In this document: positions 10,425-22,383 of the stretch, piece after piece
Layout of the letters: every line of letters begins with the position of its first letter
Position numbering within the stretch: position 1 is the stretch's first letter
Assembly: GCF_020497125.1 (NCBI RefSeq)
Contig: NC_059075.1
Location: 35,934,003 to 35,998,002, forward strand
DNA length: 64,000 nt
Source: Mauremys mutica
Lineage: Eukaryota; Chordata; Testudines; Geoemydidae
Direction of reading: 5' to 3'
Made by a program: the position numbers and the translations under genes
The notes under the pieces: model-generated
Told to the model about the DNA's origin: nothing
Databases searched by the model: none
The model's input: only the letters and a program-made list of their open reading frames with translations

Positions 10425-12180
10425 CAAAATACCAGTGAAAATGAGGTAGGATCAGAAGAGGCTAAAATAGGGATAAAACAAGTTAAAAATTACTTAGACA
10501 AATTAGATGTTTTCAAGTCACCAGGGCCTGATGAAATGCATCCTAGAATACTCAAGGAGCTGACTGAGGAGATATATGAGACATTAGCGATTATCTTTGA
10601 AAAGTCATGGAAGTTGGGATGGGAGAGATTCCAGAAGACTGGAAAAGGGCAAACATAGTGTCAATCTATAAAAAAAGGGAAATAAGGACAATCTGGGGAA
10701 TTACAGACCAGTCAGCTTAACTTGTGTATCCGGAAAGATGATGGAGCAAATAATAAAGCAATCGATTTGCAAATACCTAGAAGATAATAAGATGATAAGT
10801 AACAGTCAGCATGGTATTTGTCAAGAACAAATTGTGTCAAACCAACCTGATAGCTTTCTTTGACAGGGTAACATGGATAGGGGGGAAGCGGTAGATGTGG
10901 TATATCTTGACTTTAGTAAAGCTTTTGATACTGTCTCACATGACATTCTCATAAACAAACTAGAGAAATGCAACCTAGATGGAGCTACTATAAAGTGGAG
11001 GAAAACCAGAGAGTAGATATCAGTGGTTCACAGTCATGCTTGAAGGACATAACAAGTGGGGTCATACAGGGATCAGTTCTGGGTCTAGTTCTGTTCAATA
11101 TCTTCATCAATGATTTAGATAATGGCATAAAGTACACATAAAGTTTGCGGATGATACCAAATTGGAAATGACTGCTTAGGAAGGAGTACGGCAGAAAGGG
11201 ATCTGGAGGTCATAGTGGACCACAAGCTAAATATGAGTCAACAGTGTAATGCTGTTGTAAAAAAAGTGAACATCATTTTGGGATGTATTAGCAGGAGTGT
11301 TGTAAGCAAGACAGGAGAAGTAATTCTTCTGCTCTACTCTGCACTGATTAGGCCTCAACTGGAGTATTGTGTCCAGTTCTGGGCACCACATTTCAGGAAG
11401 GATGTGAACAAACAGGAGAGAGTCCAGAGAAGAGCGACAAAAATTATTAAAGGTCTGGAAAACATGACCTATGAGGGAAGATTGAAAAAATTGGGTTTGT
11501 TTAATCTGGAATAGAAATACTGAGGGGGGACACAATAACAATTTTCAAGTACGTAAAAGGTTGTTACAAGGAGGAGGGAGAAAAATTGTTTTTCTTAACC
11601 TCTGAGGATAGGACAGAACATAACATAAGAACAGGAAGCAACGGGCTTAAATTGCAGCAAGGGAGGTTTAGGATGGACATTAGGAAAAACTTCCTAACTG
11701 TCACAGTGGTTAAGCACTGGAATAAATTGCCTAGGGAGGTTATGGAATCTCCATCCTTGGAGATTTTTATGGGTAGGTTAGACAAACACCTATCAAGAAT
11801 GGTCTAGATCAGTGTTTCCCAAACTTGGGACGCTGCTTGTGTAGGAAAGACCCTGGCGGGCCGGGCTGGTTTGCTTACCTGCCCCATCCACAGGTTTGGC
11901 CGATCGGTGGCCAGTACGTCCCTCGGCCCGCACCACTTCCAGCAGCTCCCATTGGCTTGGAGCAGCGAACTGCGGCCAGTGGGAGACACGATCAGCCGGA
12001 CCTGTGGACAGGGCAAGTAAACAAACCGGCCCGGTCCGCCAGGGGCTTTCCTTACACAAGCGGTGTCCCAAGTTTGGGAAACAGTGGTCTAGATAATACT
12101 TAGTCCTGCCATGAGGCAGCGGACTGGACTAGATGACCTCTCAAGGTCCCTTGCAGTCCTATGATTCTTTGATTCTATGA
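10425..12180 (+). mobile_element. CR1 LINE, 5'-truncated and degenerate
   Basis: This is the reverse-transcriptase part of CR1 ORF2 in broken frames. Readable pieces are a [22 protein letters not shown] stretch near 10490-10560, an [13 protein letters not shown] motif near 10908-10945, and FADDTKL near 11144-11164 (the catalytic Asp pair). A C-terminal block from MDHKLNMSQQCNAV to RRATKIIKGLENMTYEGRL (11215-11514) follows. The 3' end, with ggactagatgacctctcaag and then attctatga repeats at 12160-12180, is the classic CR1 tail. There are several frameshifts and an internal deletion after 11140. A palindromic hAT MITE (11810-12086) interrupts the copy just before its tail. The copy is not active. 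Confidence 0.92.
11810..12086. mobile_element. Palindromic hAT MITE (CAGTGTTT-ended type)
   Basis: 277 bp with inverted ends cagtgtttcccaaactt and, at the other end, aagtttgggaaacagtg (one base shorter). It is flanked by a perfect 8-bp duplication gtctagat (11802-11809 and 12087-12094), diagnostic of the hAT superfamily. The interior is nearly self-complementary and GC-rich, with no coding capacity. It shares its core with four other copies in the window and is inserted inside the CR1 at 10425-12180, so it is younger than that LINE. Confidence 0.93.
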
Positions 12181-14051
12181 CATAATATGGAGATTGGAGC
12201 TCTATAAAATATGCCAGAAAGAATGAGTGCTCCTCCAGCTGTGGCACCTTCCAGCTTGACATTCTTCCCAAACTCTGCTTTGTTCCACACTATGTAGTGA
12301 GGGTGTTTATTTGTCCGTCTATATACATAATAGGATTCACTACAGTCACCTCCGGGTGATGAGAGTGGAACATGACAGATGCATAACTGCACACTGCAAC
12401 ATTATTTCCGACAAGAAGTGAGGAAGAATACAACATGGGGTTTTAAATATAAGAATTACCAGAGATAGAATTTGGACACCCTTGAAATTGCAACATATGT
12501 CCTGGATCTTTGATACCTATAAATGATCAGGATCTCAGTTTTACAGCCAGTCTGAAAGAGGACATCTCCAGCATCATAGTGACCCATGGCATCAGACTGA
12601 TGCCTTATGACTGTAGTACTAACTCAGTAGGTACTGTAACACACACTGAATAGCTTGCATTATGTCTGTGCATTGACGGGGTTTGTATGTGTGTAACTTG
12701 AACTTGCGACAGATAAGAACATTTAGTGGACATTAAGGAATGTGAAGGAAAAAAGTAGGAAAATCATATAGCTATGAAAATAAAAAGGAAGGAGCCATTT
12801 CAAGAAAGAAAGAAAGAAAGAAAGAAGCCCTTGAATGATGGTCACTCACGACAGGTGGATATAAATCTGAACAAGTGATTTAACTGACTGATTAGAATGA
12901 AAAGAAACTTGAAAATGCTTCCTTAAATAAAAATAAACCCCACTCATTGCAGAACACCATTTTTTGTTTTTTTTTACAATAAAAATAAGTTAACATCTAA
13001 ATGTTGAAAGGGAAAACAACTCAGGAAATGGTTCTAGTGAATCTGAAATTTTACTTGGGATAATTAGAGGTGTTATCTACAGCAAAACCATCAATCATCT
13101 CCTGTGTCTGACTGCTGTTTCTGTGGTTAAATTCCGAGCATAACTTGTGTGGTTGGTAATCACAAGTCAGTTGAGATATTTACCAAGAGCAAGGTTACCC
13201 TGGGTCATATTCTCTTGGATGCAAGTGGCCTCTTAGTTATTGATGAGCCACACTCAGAAACTCTAGTGTTCCGTTCAAATAAAACACCCCAAAATGATGC
13301 TTAAAGTTAGCTCTGTAATGGGTACATACAAGGCTCGATCCAAAGCCTCTTCAATTGAATGGGAGTTTTTCCATTGGCCTCAATTGGCTTTGGATCATGC
13401 CCTAAGAATGTATAGATCACCAAATACCAATATTGTCATCTGATCCTTACCTGAAATATTGGGTCGCAAAACTAAGCTGGATATCTCAGAAGATCAGATT
13501 TTAACATGGCTACTTTTTACCTTTTGTTTCCAGACAAAGTCAGAAGCCATAGTATAGAAATAATGAGACTCCATGAAGAATAATTTTCAAATCTCAGAAG
13601 AAAACGTAGATCCAGGGGAGTTTCATGGGATGGTTCAGGCTGACCTTGTTCACTCATCTTTACTTGTACTCCTTCCGTCCCTTTTTTTTGTAAAAATTCA
13701 ACCCTGAAGAGTTGTCATTCCTGTTTCACTCTGCTCTGCCCATCCATTGGAGAGAATCAAAATCATACTGATCAGGTGGCTGATCATACCGATGGCAGCC
13801 ACCCTTGCCTATTCTGATAAGGAGTTTTGAAAAGAATTTTAAGTTACAGCAGAAATCTAGTGTAGGTCTCTCCTTACTGATTCATTAGCAGATTAAAATG
13901 GTTGAGATCTTCCTAACTTTTATAGATGTCAGAAAAAGTCTCCTAACTTCTGGATGTTAATTAGAACAGAGCCTATGTACAATATCCACTTAAGAGAGTG
14001 CTCAGCAGTGGATCCTGGATTGTCTGAAAGCTAGATAATAATTTAAAAATT
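12181..14051. other. Anonymous non-coding DNA
   Basis: No supported gene. It contains a short (AAAG)n microsatellite (12802-12827). Nothing else was recognised. Confidence 0.55.
12802..12827. repeat. (AAAG)n microsatellite
   Basis: About six AAAG/AAGA units in a row. Confidence 0.85.
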
Positions 14052-15180
14052 AGAGAGACGAGGTGGGTGAGCTAATACGTTTTATTGAGCCCACTTCAGT
14101 TGGTGAGAGAGACAAGCTTTGAAGCTGCACAGAGCACTTCTTCAGGTCTGGGATGTCTCAGGATATCATAGCTCAATATAAAATCAAACAGTTTAGTATA
14201 AGTAGACACATGGGCGGCGGGTGAACAAGCCATTGGGAGAGGCTAGCCCCCTCCCTCTCTGCCTGAGGCCCCACTCCTACCCCTCCCCTTCTGCCCTCCA
14301 CTCTGTCTGGAACCCAGACCACACAGCTCCCAGCCCCACCCACAGCCACCAGCCCCTCAAGCCTCAGTGCCCCCACCCCAGAGTACTGGGCAGGTGGCAC
14401 AGCCAGAGCACTCCCAGCCCCAAATGCAGGGTGAGCAGTGTGGCTGGAGCACCCCCAGCCCCAGCCCTGGAGGGAGGGTGGGCGGTGCAGCTGGAGCACC
14501 CCCAGCCTCAGAGCACAGGGCAGGCAGCCCATCTGGAGCGCCTCCAGCCACAGCCCTGGAGTGCCAGGCAGGCAGCATGGCCAGAGCATCCTTAACTCCA
14601 GCCCTGGAGTACCGGGCGGGCAGGGCAGCATGGCCCAAGTTCTAACGCCCCTAGCACAGGGCCTTGTGAGCACCGGCCCCAACCTGCCTGTCCCAGCCTC
14701 TCGGCCACAGAAGAGTGGGAAGGGAACTGGAAATAGGTAGGACAGTGTCTGGGGACAGAGCGTGAGTGGGGCCATGCCAGGTTGTTTGGGGAGGCACAGC
14801 CTCCCCCAGCCTACGATACCCACCAATGAGTAGATAGCATATATTTTAAGGGAACATTCAAGGTGAAGTGGCCCATTAACATCCCTGTAGTCATAGGACA
14901 AAAAGGAGGGTTAGTGGGTTACAGACTGTTGTAACAAACCATATACCCATGTCTTTATGAACACCATTATTTTTAGTGTCTGGAGAGGTTGCTGGAATTG
15001 TTTGAAGGCTAGAAGAAGGGGTTCAGGAAAGATTTCTTTCAGTATGGATAGGGTTGTTGTTGTTTTATGATACCCCATATGGGTTCCAATGTGGGTTGGT
15101 AGGTGACAACTAGTGATGTGTGGTCAGAGGGTGGTTTATTTGTGTATTGAAGCAGGTTTTCTTATGGTATTTGGGTGGAC
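14052..15180 (-). mobile_element. Penelope-like element fragment, inverted copy
   Basis: Read on the minus strand, the 3' end (14052-14160) matches the tail of the forward copy that ends at 16013: an acctgaagaagtgctctgtg-type stretch, then gcttgtctctctcaccaac, then a ...caataaaa... stretch and cacccacctcgtctctc. Farther in, the block 14830-14960 (minus) matches the forward copy's region around 15640-15790 (acactaaaaat..., a ttttgtccta stretch, then cttaaaatat). The coding part is degenerate. A GC-rich hAT-like insert (14209-14828) splits the copy. The inner limit near 15180 is approximate. Confidence 0.75.
14209..14828. mobile_element. Non-autonomous hAT-like element with GC-rich imperfect minisatellite
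   Basis: About 620 GC-rich bases inserted in the inverted Penelope fragment. Ends catgggcggcggg and, inverted, cattggtgggtat are partly complementary. The flanks agtagaca (14201-14208) and agtagata (14829-14836) look like an 8-bp target duplication with one mismatch. The interior repeats a unit of about 60 bp built on cccagccccagccctggag and gcaggcagc words. Long open frames cross it (242 codons on minus) but reflect GC content. The assignment to hAT rests only on duplication length and short ends. Confidence 0.55.
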
Positions 15181-16013
15181 TGTTCCATGATCCTCTCCAA
15201 ACTCATCATCAGAAGCAAGATCCCCACAAACCAGGACACACCACTCAAAGTGGCAACAGACCCCGCCAGAACAACAGATGCAAACCCTGCAAACATATCT
15301 TCACTGTTACACTGATCAACACCTCCTCCCTCCCCCACATACAACATAGCTTTTGAGATCCATGGGTCCTACGCATGTGTATCACAACATGTGGTGTATC
15401 TCAACCAGTGCACTAAATGCCCCAATAACAACTATGTGGATTAAACCAAACTATCACTACACTCTCAGATGAACTCACACAGGAAAATGATGAAAGACAA
15501 AAGCACCATGTCAGTTGTGGGTGAACACTTTTCACAAAGTGGTCACTCTATATCTGACCCATCGGTTGTCATTCTCTAAGGAAACCTGCACAACACTTTC
15601 AAAAGATGAGCCTTGGAGCTTAAATTCATAACTTTGCTAGACACTAAAAATCATGGTTTTAATAAAGACATTGAATTTATGGCTTTTTACAACAATCTGT
15701 TACCCACTAAGACCCCCTTTTTGTCCTACGTCTACAGCGGTGTTAATATGCCACTTGTGCTTGAATGATCCCTTAAAATATGTACTAACAACGTATGCTA
15801 AACTATTCCCTTAGAATATGTGCTACCTATTTATGCTAAACAATCTGTTTGATCTTGTGTTTAGCTGTGACACTCTGAGTACCTTCCTCAGACCTGAGGA
15901 AGAGCTCTGTGTAGCTGGAAAGCTTGTCTCTCTCACCAGAAGAAGTTGGTCCAATAAAAGATATTACCTCACCCTCCTTGTCTCTCAAATATCCTGGGAC
16001 TGACACGGCTACC
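15181..16013 (+). mobile_element. Penelope-like element fragment, forward copy, degenerate
   Basis: Translation in pieces gives a C-terminal Penelope pattern: a Cys-rich stretch (RCKPCKHIF near 15280) and a degenerate GIY-YIG region. In the latter, CPNNNYVD replaces the usual YVG motif, and VVGEHFSQSGHSI (15515-15550) and ALELKFITLLDTKNHGFNKDIEF (15615-15675) follow, with several stops. The tail holds cctgaggaagagctctgtg, gcttgtctctctcacc, ccaataaaagatattacctc and ends in gactgacacggctacc. It is head to head with the inverted fragment on its left and abuts a second Penelope subfamily on its right. Confidence 0.82.
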
Positions 16014-17150
16014 ACATGGCATACAAATTTAAAAATCACACAGATAGCTAAACCTTCTCGAGTGTATTTGAAATCATTAGAAACTAAGAAGAACCGCATC
16101 TGCTCTAACCCCTCAGACAGAGACCAACACCTACAAAATCTCCACCAAGCATTCTCAAAACTACAGTACCCGCACGAGGAAATAAGGAAACAGATCAACA
16201 GAGCCAGACGTGTACCCAGAAGCCTCCTACTGCAAGACAAACCCAAGAAAGAAACCACTGAGGACTCCACTGGCCATCACATACAGTCCTCAGCTAAAAC
16301 CCCTCCAACGCATCATCAGGGATCTACAACCCATCCTGGACAATGATCCCACACTTTCACAGGCCTTGGGTGGCAGGCCAGTCCTCGCCCACAGACAACC
16401 TGCAGCATATTCTCACCAGTAACTGCACACCGCACCATAGTAACTCTAGCTCAGTAACCAATCCATGCAACAAACCTCGATGCCAACTCTGCCCACATAT
16501 CTACACCAGTGACACCATCACAGGACCTAACCAGATCAGCCACACCATCACTGGTTCTTTCACCTGCACGTCCACCAATGTAATATACACCATCATATGC
16601 CAGCAATGCCCCTCTGCTATGTACGTCGGCCAAACTGGGCAGTCTTTAAGGAAAAGGATAAATGGACACAAATCAGATATTAGGAATGGCAATATACAAA
16701 AACCTGTAGGAGAACACTTCAACCTCCCTGGCCACACAATAGCAGATCTTAAGGTGCCCATCCTGCAGCAAAAAAACTTCAGGACCAGACTTCAAAGGGA
16801 AACTGCTGAGCTTCAGTTCATCTGCAAATTTGACACCATCAGCTCAGGATTAAACAAAGACTGTGAATGGCTTGCCAACTACAGAACCAGTTTCTCCTCC
16901 CTTAGTTTTCACACCTCTACTGCTAGAACAGGGCCTCATCCTCCCTGATTGAACTAACCTCGTTATCTCTAGCTTGCTTCTTGCTTGCATATATATACCT
17001 GCCCCTGGAAATTTCTACTACTTGCATCTGACGAAGTGGGTATTCACCCATGAAAGCTCATGCTCCAAAACGTCTGTTAGTCTATAAGGTGCCACAGGAT
17101 TCTTTGCTGCTTTTACAGATCCAGACTAACACGGCTACCCCTCTGATATC
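16014..17150 (+). mobile_element. Penelope-like retroelement, second subfamily, 5'-truncated
   Basis: This holds the linker and endonuclease part of a Penelope-like element plus its 3' end (catctgacgaagtgggtatt, then gtctgttagtctataaggtg, then agatccagactaacacggct). I know this tail as very abundant in turtles. The reverse-transcriptase domain is missing, so the copy is truncated at its 5' side. The same terminal 40 bp occur alone at 28199-28237. Confidence 0.88.
16020..16948 (+). pseudogene. Penelope-like polyprotein C-terminus with GIY-YIG endonuclease
   Basis: The open block 16343-16948 shows a Cys-rich motif (CNKPRCQLC, residues 42-50 from the ATG at 16343) and further cysteines (C75, C86, C89). 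It then shows a GIY-YIG nuclease core: VIY (80-82), YVG (94-96), Arg103/Arg105 in SLRKRINGHKSD, and GEHFNLPGHT. This domain nicks DNA for target-primed reverse transcription in Penelope elements. Upstream, linker sequence is in two other frames (to about 16255, then 16210-16400), so two frameshifts separate it from the nuclease. The usual first Gly of GIY is Val here. The reverse transcriptase is absent and the copy cannot act alone. Confidence 0.87.
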
Positions 17151-18972
17151 TGTGGATACAGTTACTTTTCTCCAGTTGCCCTAAGAAACTTGGATGTGTC
17201 TGTGCACATGAAGCACACTTGGAAGGATGGAAAGAGAAAGAAAGAGTGATTGGTATGGAGGTCTGTAGAATAGGCAGATTATGAACTGAGACATCTTCAT
17301 ACCTTGCCGGGAGGACCTTGAAAACTCAGGGAATAAGTCTTATGGGTAATGGTGTCAAAATGTAGTACTGGCTGCAGAAGTTAAAATCAACGTATATTTT
17401 TGTTCATTTCCATCAAAAATTGAGAGTTTTTTTTTTAATAAAAGAATTATTTTGTTTTGGATTATTTTTATAGTGAAGACAAGGCTTCTGAGAGTAATCA
17501 TTGTGTGAAATATCTTGTGAGAATGTCTGCATCTAATGGAGCACTGATGTGATCCAGTATGGCAGTTCCTATATTCTTGTGTAAAAGAGTAGCTCCACTG
17601 AACTCATGCAGATAGTATAAAATTGGTGTAAGTGAGAAAAGAATCAGGCCTTACAGCTTTTATTGTCTGTTAGTCATTATGCATATTTTATGAGGCTAGA
17701 CAATTAATAACTAATGATAATACTACTAATTTCTTAGAAACATTAAAACCTCTTTTTTAATCTAGTCCCCTGGACAGGTAAGTGATCGGAGAGAGAAAAT
17801 CAAATAAGGAAAAATCAGAGCAGTATAGACAAGGATATAATTTCAAAGTTTAATTAACACATTCTTTTTTAAAGTCACAGAAATTATATGGCCAAATGAA
17901 TGATTGTTAACAGCAGGCAGGCAGTATTTTTGATGTAAGCTCTGTAGGTTACCTAGGCTACAAACTGCAGATCTCAGCAAAACTGCATTCATGGCATAGA
18001 AATGAGCCCCTCCTCCTATGGGAGACCAACCCTTAGACCTAAAGAATGAAAGGCGAGTGTTTGACATGTTTATCTATGACAACTGTGAGCCAAGGATGAT
18101 CATGTTTGGCAGTTTGAAGTGGGAGCATTTGAGTTGTTTCAACTCTTTTCGGTATTCCCTTCAAATTACAACAAGCTGCTTTGGGTAAACATTGTAAATT
18201 GCTCATGATGGCAGGGAGATCGAAGGTCTCTCTCTCTCTCTCTCTCTCTCATCCCTTCCAACACCCCTTTCCTATTATCCCACATTCAGCTTGGATGCCA
18301 GGGGGAAAATATCAGGGCAGCCTTTGGTTCTTCTTTCCAGTCATTGATTTCCTTTGACTCCAACCTCTCTCCCCCTTTCCTGATATTATGGATGAATACC
18401 ACAAAAGATTACCTATGAGTATACCCTGGAATTTTAAGTGACAATCAGTGTTGCTATCTTCACACCCATTTAGGCTATGTACTACAACATTTTTCTATAT
18501 CTGAGTATAGTTGCCAAAAGTTGTGTTGACTGATATGATACAGCATGGTTTATGGGGACCACTAAAGCATGTTTAGCACCAAACATGTTGAAACATGACA
18601 ATAACATCTGACCATTGTAATGCAGACATGGACTTAGTGTTCACTTTTCACAAACACTTGTAGAATTGACTTTACTTGCTTAAATATTTCTGGAAAGTGA
18701 CTTTCAACCTTGCACATGGAAATACTTTCCCCCAAATTACTTATTATTACAGTAATACATAGAGTCCTTAACTGAAGTCATGGTCCCATTGTAGAAAACA
18801 CGTAGAAACAGACAGTCCCTGCCCCAAAGAGATTTCAATATAAATAGATAAGACAGATGATGGGCAAGTGAAAGGAAGTAGCATTACTTCCATGCTAGAG
18901 ATGGAAACTGAGCATAGAGGTATTAACTGTTTGGCTCATATTTTGTCTTAGACAGTTCACCCCTTCCCAATA
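17151..18972. other. Anonymous AT-rich DNA
   Basis: No supported gene. A (TC)12 microsatellite lies at 18228-18251. The part near 18790-18930 (agtccctgccccaaagag...) resembles an old amniote interspersed repeat also seen at 20745. Confidence 0.5.
18228..18251. repeat. (TC)12 microsatellite
   Basis: Uninterrupted TC dinucleotides. Confidence 0.9.
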
Positions 18973-18975
18973 TTA

Positions 18976-19270
18976 GGCCAGGTCTACACTCCACTTATTT
19001 TTGTATAACTTATGTCACCAAGGGGTGTGAATAAGGCATCCACCTGAGCAACATAAGTTACACCAACCTAAGCGCCAGTGTGGACAGTGCTATGTCAGCA
19101 GAAGAGCTTCTCCCACTGGTGTAGATACTGTCTCTCGCGGAAGTGGATTATTTATGCCAGCAGGAGAGCTCTCTCCTGTCGGCATAGAGTGTCTTCACCA
19201 GATGTGCTACAGCAGAGTAGCAGAGTCAGTGCAGCTGCACCAGTGTAGCACGTTGAGTGTAGATTAGTCC
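18976..19270. mobile_element. Harbinger MITE (295 bp)
   Basis: The left end ggccaggtctacact and right end (inverted) ggactaatctacact are flanked by TTA on both sides (18973-18975 and 19271-19273). The terminal motif and duplication match the autonomous Harbinger at 3760. No coding capacity. Probably cross-mobilised by a Harbinger transposase. Confidence 0.88.
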
Positions 19271-20639
19271 TTATTTTTCTTAAAAATCCCAATTATAGTA
19301 GCAATCAGGTGAATACAGAGCATTGACATTTCCTTTATGTCCTGAAAGTTAACATGTTCTTATTTTCTGAATAAGATGACCTTTCAAAATTGAATTCAAA
19401 TTCCTGATAGCTCATTTCAGCACATGGGGACAGTGCAATTATTTTACTGCTTATTTAAATTAGGCCTGGAGCCAAAATACAAAATTTGACTTTGGAGCCA
19501 CACTGCTGTAAAGTTTAGGGAAGTTTTGGTCTCGGGTATTGGTTTAAGGCCACCTCTAAAATAGATTGTACCAATTCTTTTATCTACAAAATAGGACTGG
19601 AAATCTCATGAGAACAATGATGTGAACCCAGATAGGTAGATGGATCATGCTTTCTTCCCCCATTTCCATTTGGAACCAGGAAGAACAGAGTAGCATAAAA
19701 TAGATAAATAAATAAATGAAAATTAATAATGTCAAGAAAATGTTTTCCATTTCCAAAAGATTCAGGCTCATTTCAAGTATTGGGCAAAGGCTGAGTTGGT
19801 CCTTATTTTAGCCAGACCACACATACTCATCCATGGCATTTAGTTTGAAATGTGGGTGGTGCAAGATGTAAAGGTCCTGATCCTTTAAAGCCTTGCATCA
19901 TCCCAGATGTGATACCTTTACCCCTCCTGAGTAGTGCCTTACTCCACAAGTAGTCACTCTGAAACCAGAGGTGGCCCCTTATAAAGTATTGCTCAGCATG
20001 AATAAGTGTATCAGAACTTAGTCTCTACAAGCATTGTGGAGGGAGTCAGTAATCAGTGAGACTACTTAACATGGACAAGGCCTGCTTACATATGTAAGGA
20101 TTTGGACTATCTGGTCCTTCTTGCCTTTTCACTCTTGGGTTCATCCTGCACAAGGACATCAGAGTGATGAGTTTGATGGTCCCATTATTGCCCTGTGATG
20201 AAAAATATTTTGTGATATGTGAAAACCACCATCCACCAATTAATCCTAATGGGTATCTCATGTTACTAGAAATGACTGCTATCAGGAATGGAAGGGACAT
20301 TCACCATGTACACAAAGTTTCCCCTGATTTCACTATGCCTGATTCCCGCCAGTGTGGACACCTTGCGTTTTCATAAGCACTATAATCCTCCATCTACTCA
20401 CAAAACATCTTCTCCCATCAGAAAGGTATTGCAAAGAATAACATTCCGCCAGTTATGTTATTATTACAACAGACAACTATAGGAGATGCTGTTACTCAAA
20501 CAGTATTTTACTGTTACTGACACGAACATGAATGTTTTCCTGATTGTCATTTTGCCCATAATTTTTAGTACTTATCACAAATGACCCATTTCTAAAATCT
20601 TATTAGACCCAAATAATGTCTAATATAAAAAAAAGTGTT

Positions 20640-20735
20640 CTCTAGCGGCTAGAGCAGGGGGCTGGGTATCAGGATTCCTGGGTACAGGTCTTGTCTCTGA
20701 TACGGTCTCACACCATGTGACCATATTGTTATTCT
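20640..20735 (+). repeat. MIR-like fragment
   Basis: tctagcggctagagcagggg and tcaggattcctgggtacag are the MIR core landmarks. Truncated. Confidence 0.55.
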
Positions 20736-20744
20736 TATTATTTG

Positions 20745-20985
20745 ATTCAGTAAAGCCTAGAGGCCCCAACTATGTGTTGCCACCGTGATAAGCACGGAAC
20801 AAACACCTGGTGAGAAACAATCCTGTCCCTGAAAAGACTACAGACTAAACAGAAAAGCAAGGGTGGGAGGGAAAACAGAGGCACAGAAAGTGCAGAGCAG
20901 TGGAAGTGCTTGGAAGGGAACCCAGATTTCCTGATTCCCAGCCCAAATGCACTATTCACTAGACATGCCACTTCATACCACTGTG
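20745..20985 (+). repeat. Old amniote interspersed repeat, family uncertain
   Basis: The order cctagaggccccaac, then aatcctgtccctgaaaag, aagggtgggagggaaaacag and agaggcacagaaag follows a widespread amniote repeat I recognise but cannot assign with confidence (L2- or MIR-related). Confidence 0.4.
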
Positions 20986-22383
20986 CTTCAGTTTATCCAT
21001 CTCTAGAATGGGTAGAATGTTAGTGAATATACTTTATGATGGAAGGGCAGGGAGGGTGGGGTTCTGATGTTTAGTTAACTGATGTTTCTACAGGGCTTTG
21101 AGCTCCCCAGATGAAAGGTCCAGGTGTAATTATTGTGGTTGTGAGATTCCCTTTCGTATTTTTTGAGAGAGAAATGTGACAAGATCAGAATATCTCAAAC
21201 TTAACACCTGGCCCTAGATTTAAAGAGACAAGTTATTATTGTCCCCAGGGTACAAAGCACTGCATGTAGCATTCTACTCCTGCTTAGCAGAGAGCCAGCA
21301 GGTTTCCTTTTACGCTGACTGTCAGAATTATTTTCAGCACATTTCCTTTTTAGATGTTTTCATTGAAGAGGCTACTGTGGTGAAGATAAGACTACAACTT
21401 CTCCTGTCTCACTAAGCTTTCCATCCTCCTTCCCTTTCTTGTATCCAAGTCTCTTTCCTGCTGGTTCTTTCCCCCTTGAAAGGGCTGCTACAAAGCATTT
21501 GACAGGACCCTTTGATTTAGGTTTATTGAGAGTGTTCAGCTCTTAGAACTCCAGCCAAGGTATGTCTGAACTTTCAATAAAAGCAGAGAGAGACAGAGCA
21601 GGCCTGGTGGCTCAGCAGGCAAATGTAAGGTTTGCCAATAAAGACAGTGGGAGAGTCTCAGAGGTAAAACTCCACATAGCTGATGGGAGGTGGGGAGGAG
21701 AAGATAAATAAGAAGCATGCAACCTGTTCTGCCCAACAGCCATTTTGGCCAAGTACTAGAGATGGATGTAAATTCAGAGGTTAAGGAATTAGGGTGTAAC
21801 TGGGGCTGATAACTCCAGAATAAAGCTACATGAAAAATTACAATCAGTCTTTTTTTTTTTTTTTCAATATTTTGGAATTTCTTCACAATGTTCAAAATTG
21901 GCTTTGGCCATGTTGATTAACTATATAAGCCTGTATATTTGGTGTTTGTAGTAACATTAGTAAGTCATGTGATACTATTTCCCTTTCCTGATTCAACGAG
22001 TCATATAATTAACCAACACGATGTGAATTCTGAATTTGAATAGTATATCTGAATGTAATGTGAAAACTTTGCTTTCTATACATTTGGTCTTAAATTTTAT
22101 TCTTTGCAAACATGCTTGCTAGGAAAGTGCTACTGCTTAGATATTTGCAGAACATGAACACAAATTCACTTTCAAAGTCAAATGAATATTCACAGAAATG
22201 TTTTACCTACTATTCTCCCAACTCTACTTAACTGCAAGAATAGTAAAGGAAATTTGAGTTGGAAACAAGCCATTCCTCTGAAGGGGACTTAAAAGATGTG
22301 TAAAATGGCTTAGGTAAATGCTTTGTTATGGAAGAACATGGATAAAGGAAAAAAGGCAATTTTTGTTCCCAAGCCTTATAATT

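Larger units (their letters stand above)
19274..22383. other. Anonymous DNA with old SINE fragments
   Basis: No supported gene. It contains MIR-like and other old repeats at 20640-20735 and 20745-20985, and a T-tract near 21849. Confidence 0.5.

Noticed and set aside
10401..10658. 85-codon frame as a small host gene
   Set aside because: From about codon 9 on it reads as the N-terminal part of the CR1 reverse-transcriptase region, continuous with the LINE downstream.
14173..14901. 242-codon open frame on the minus strand
   Set aside because: It spans a GC-rich, repeat-structured hAT-like insert and its Penelope flanks. The predicted product is low in complexity (Gly/Leu/Pro/Ala) and other frames there are also open, as expected from composition.
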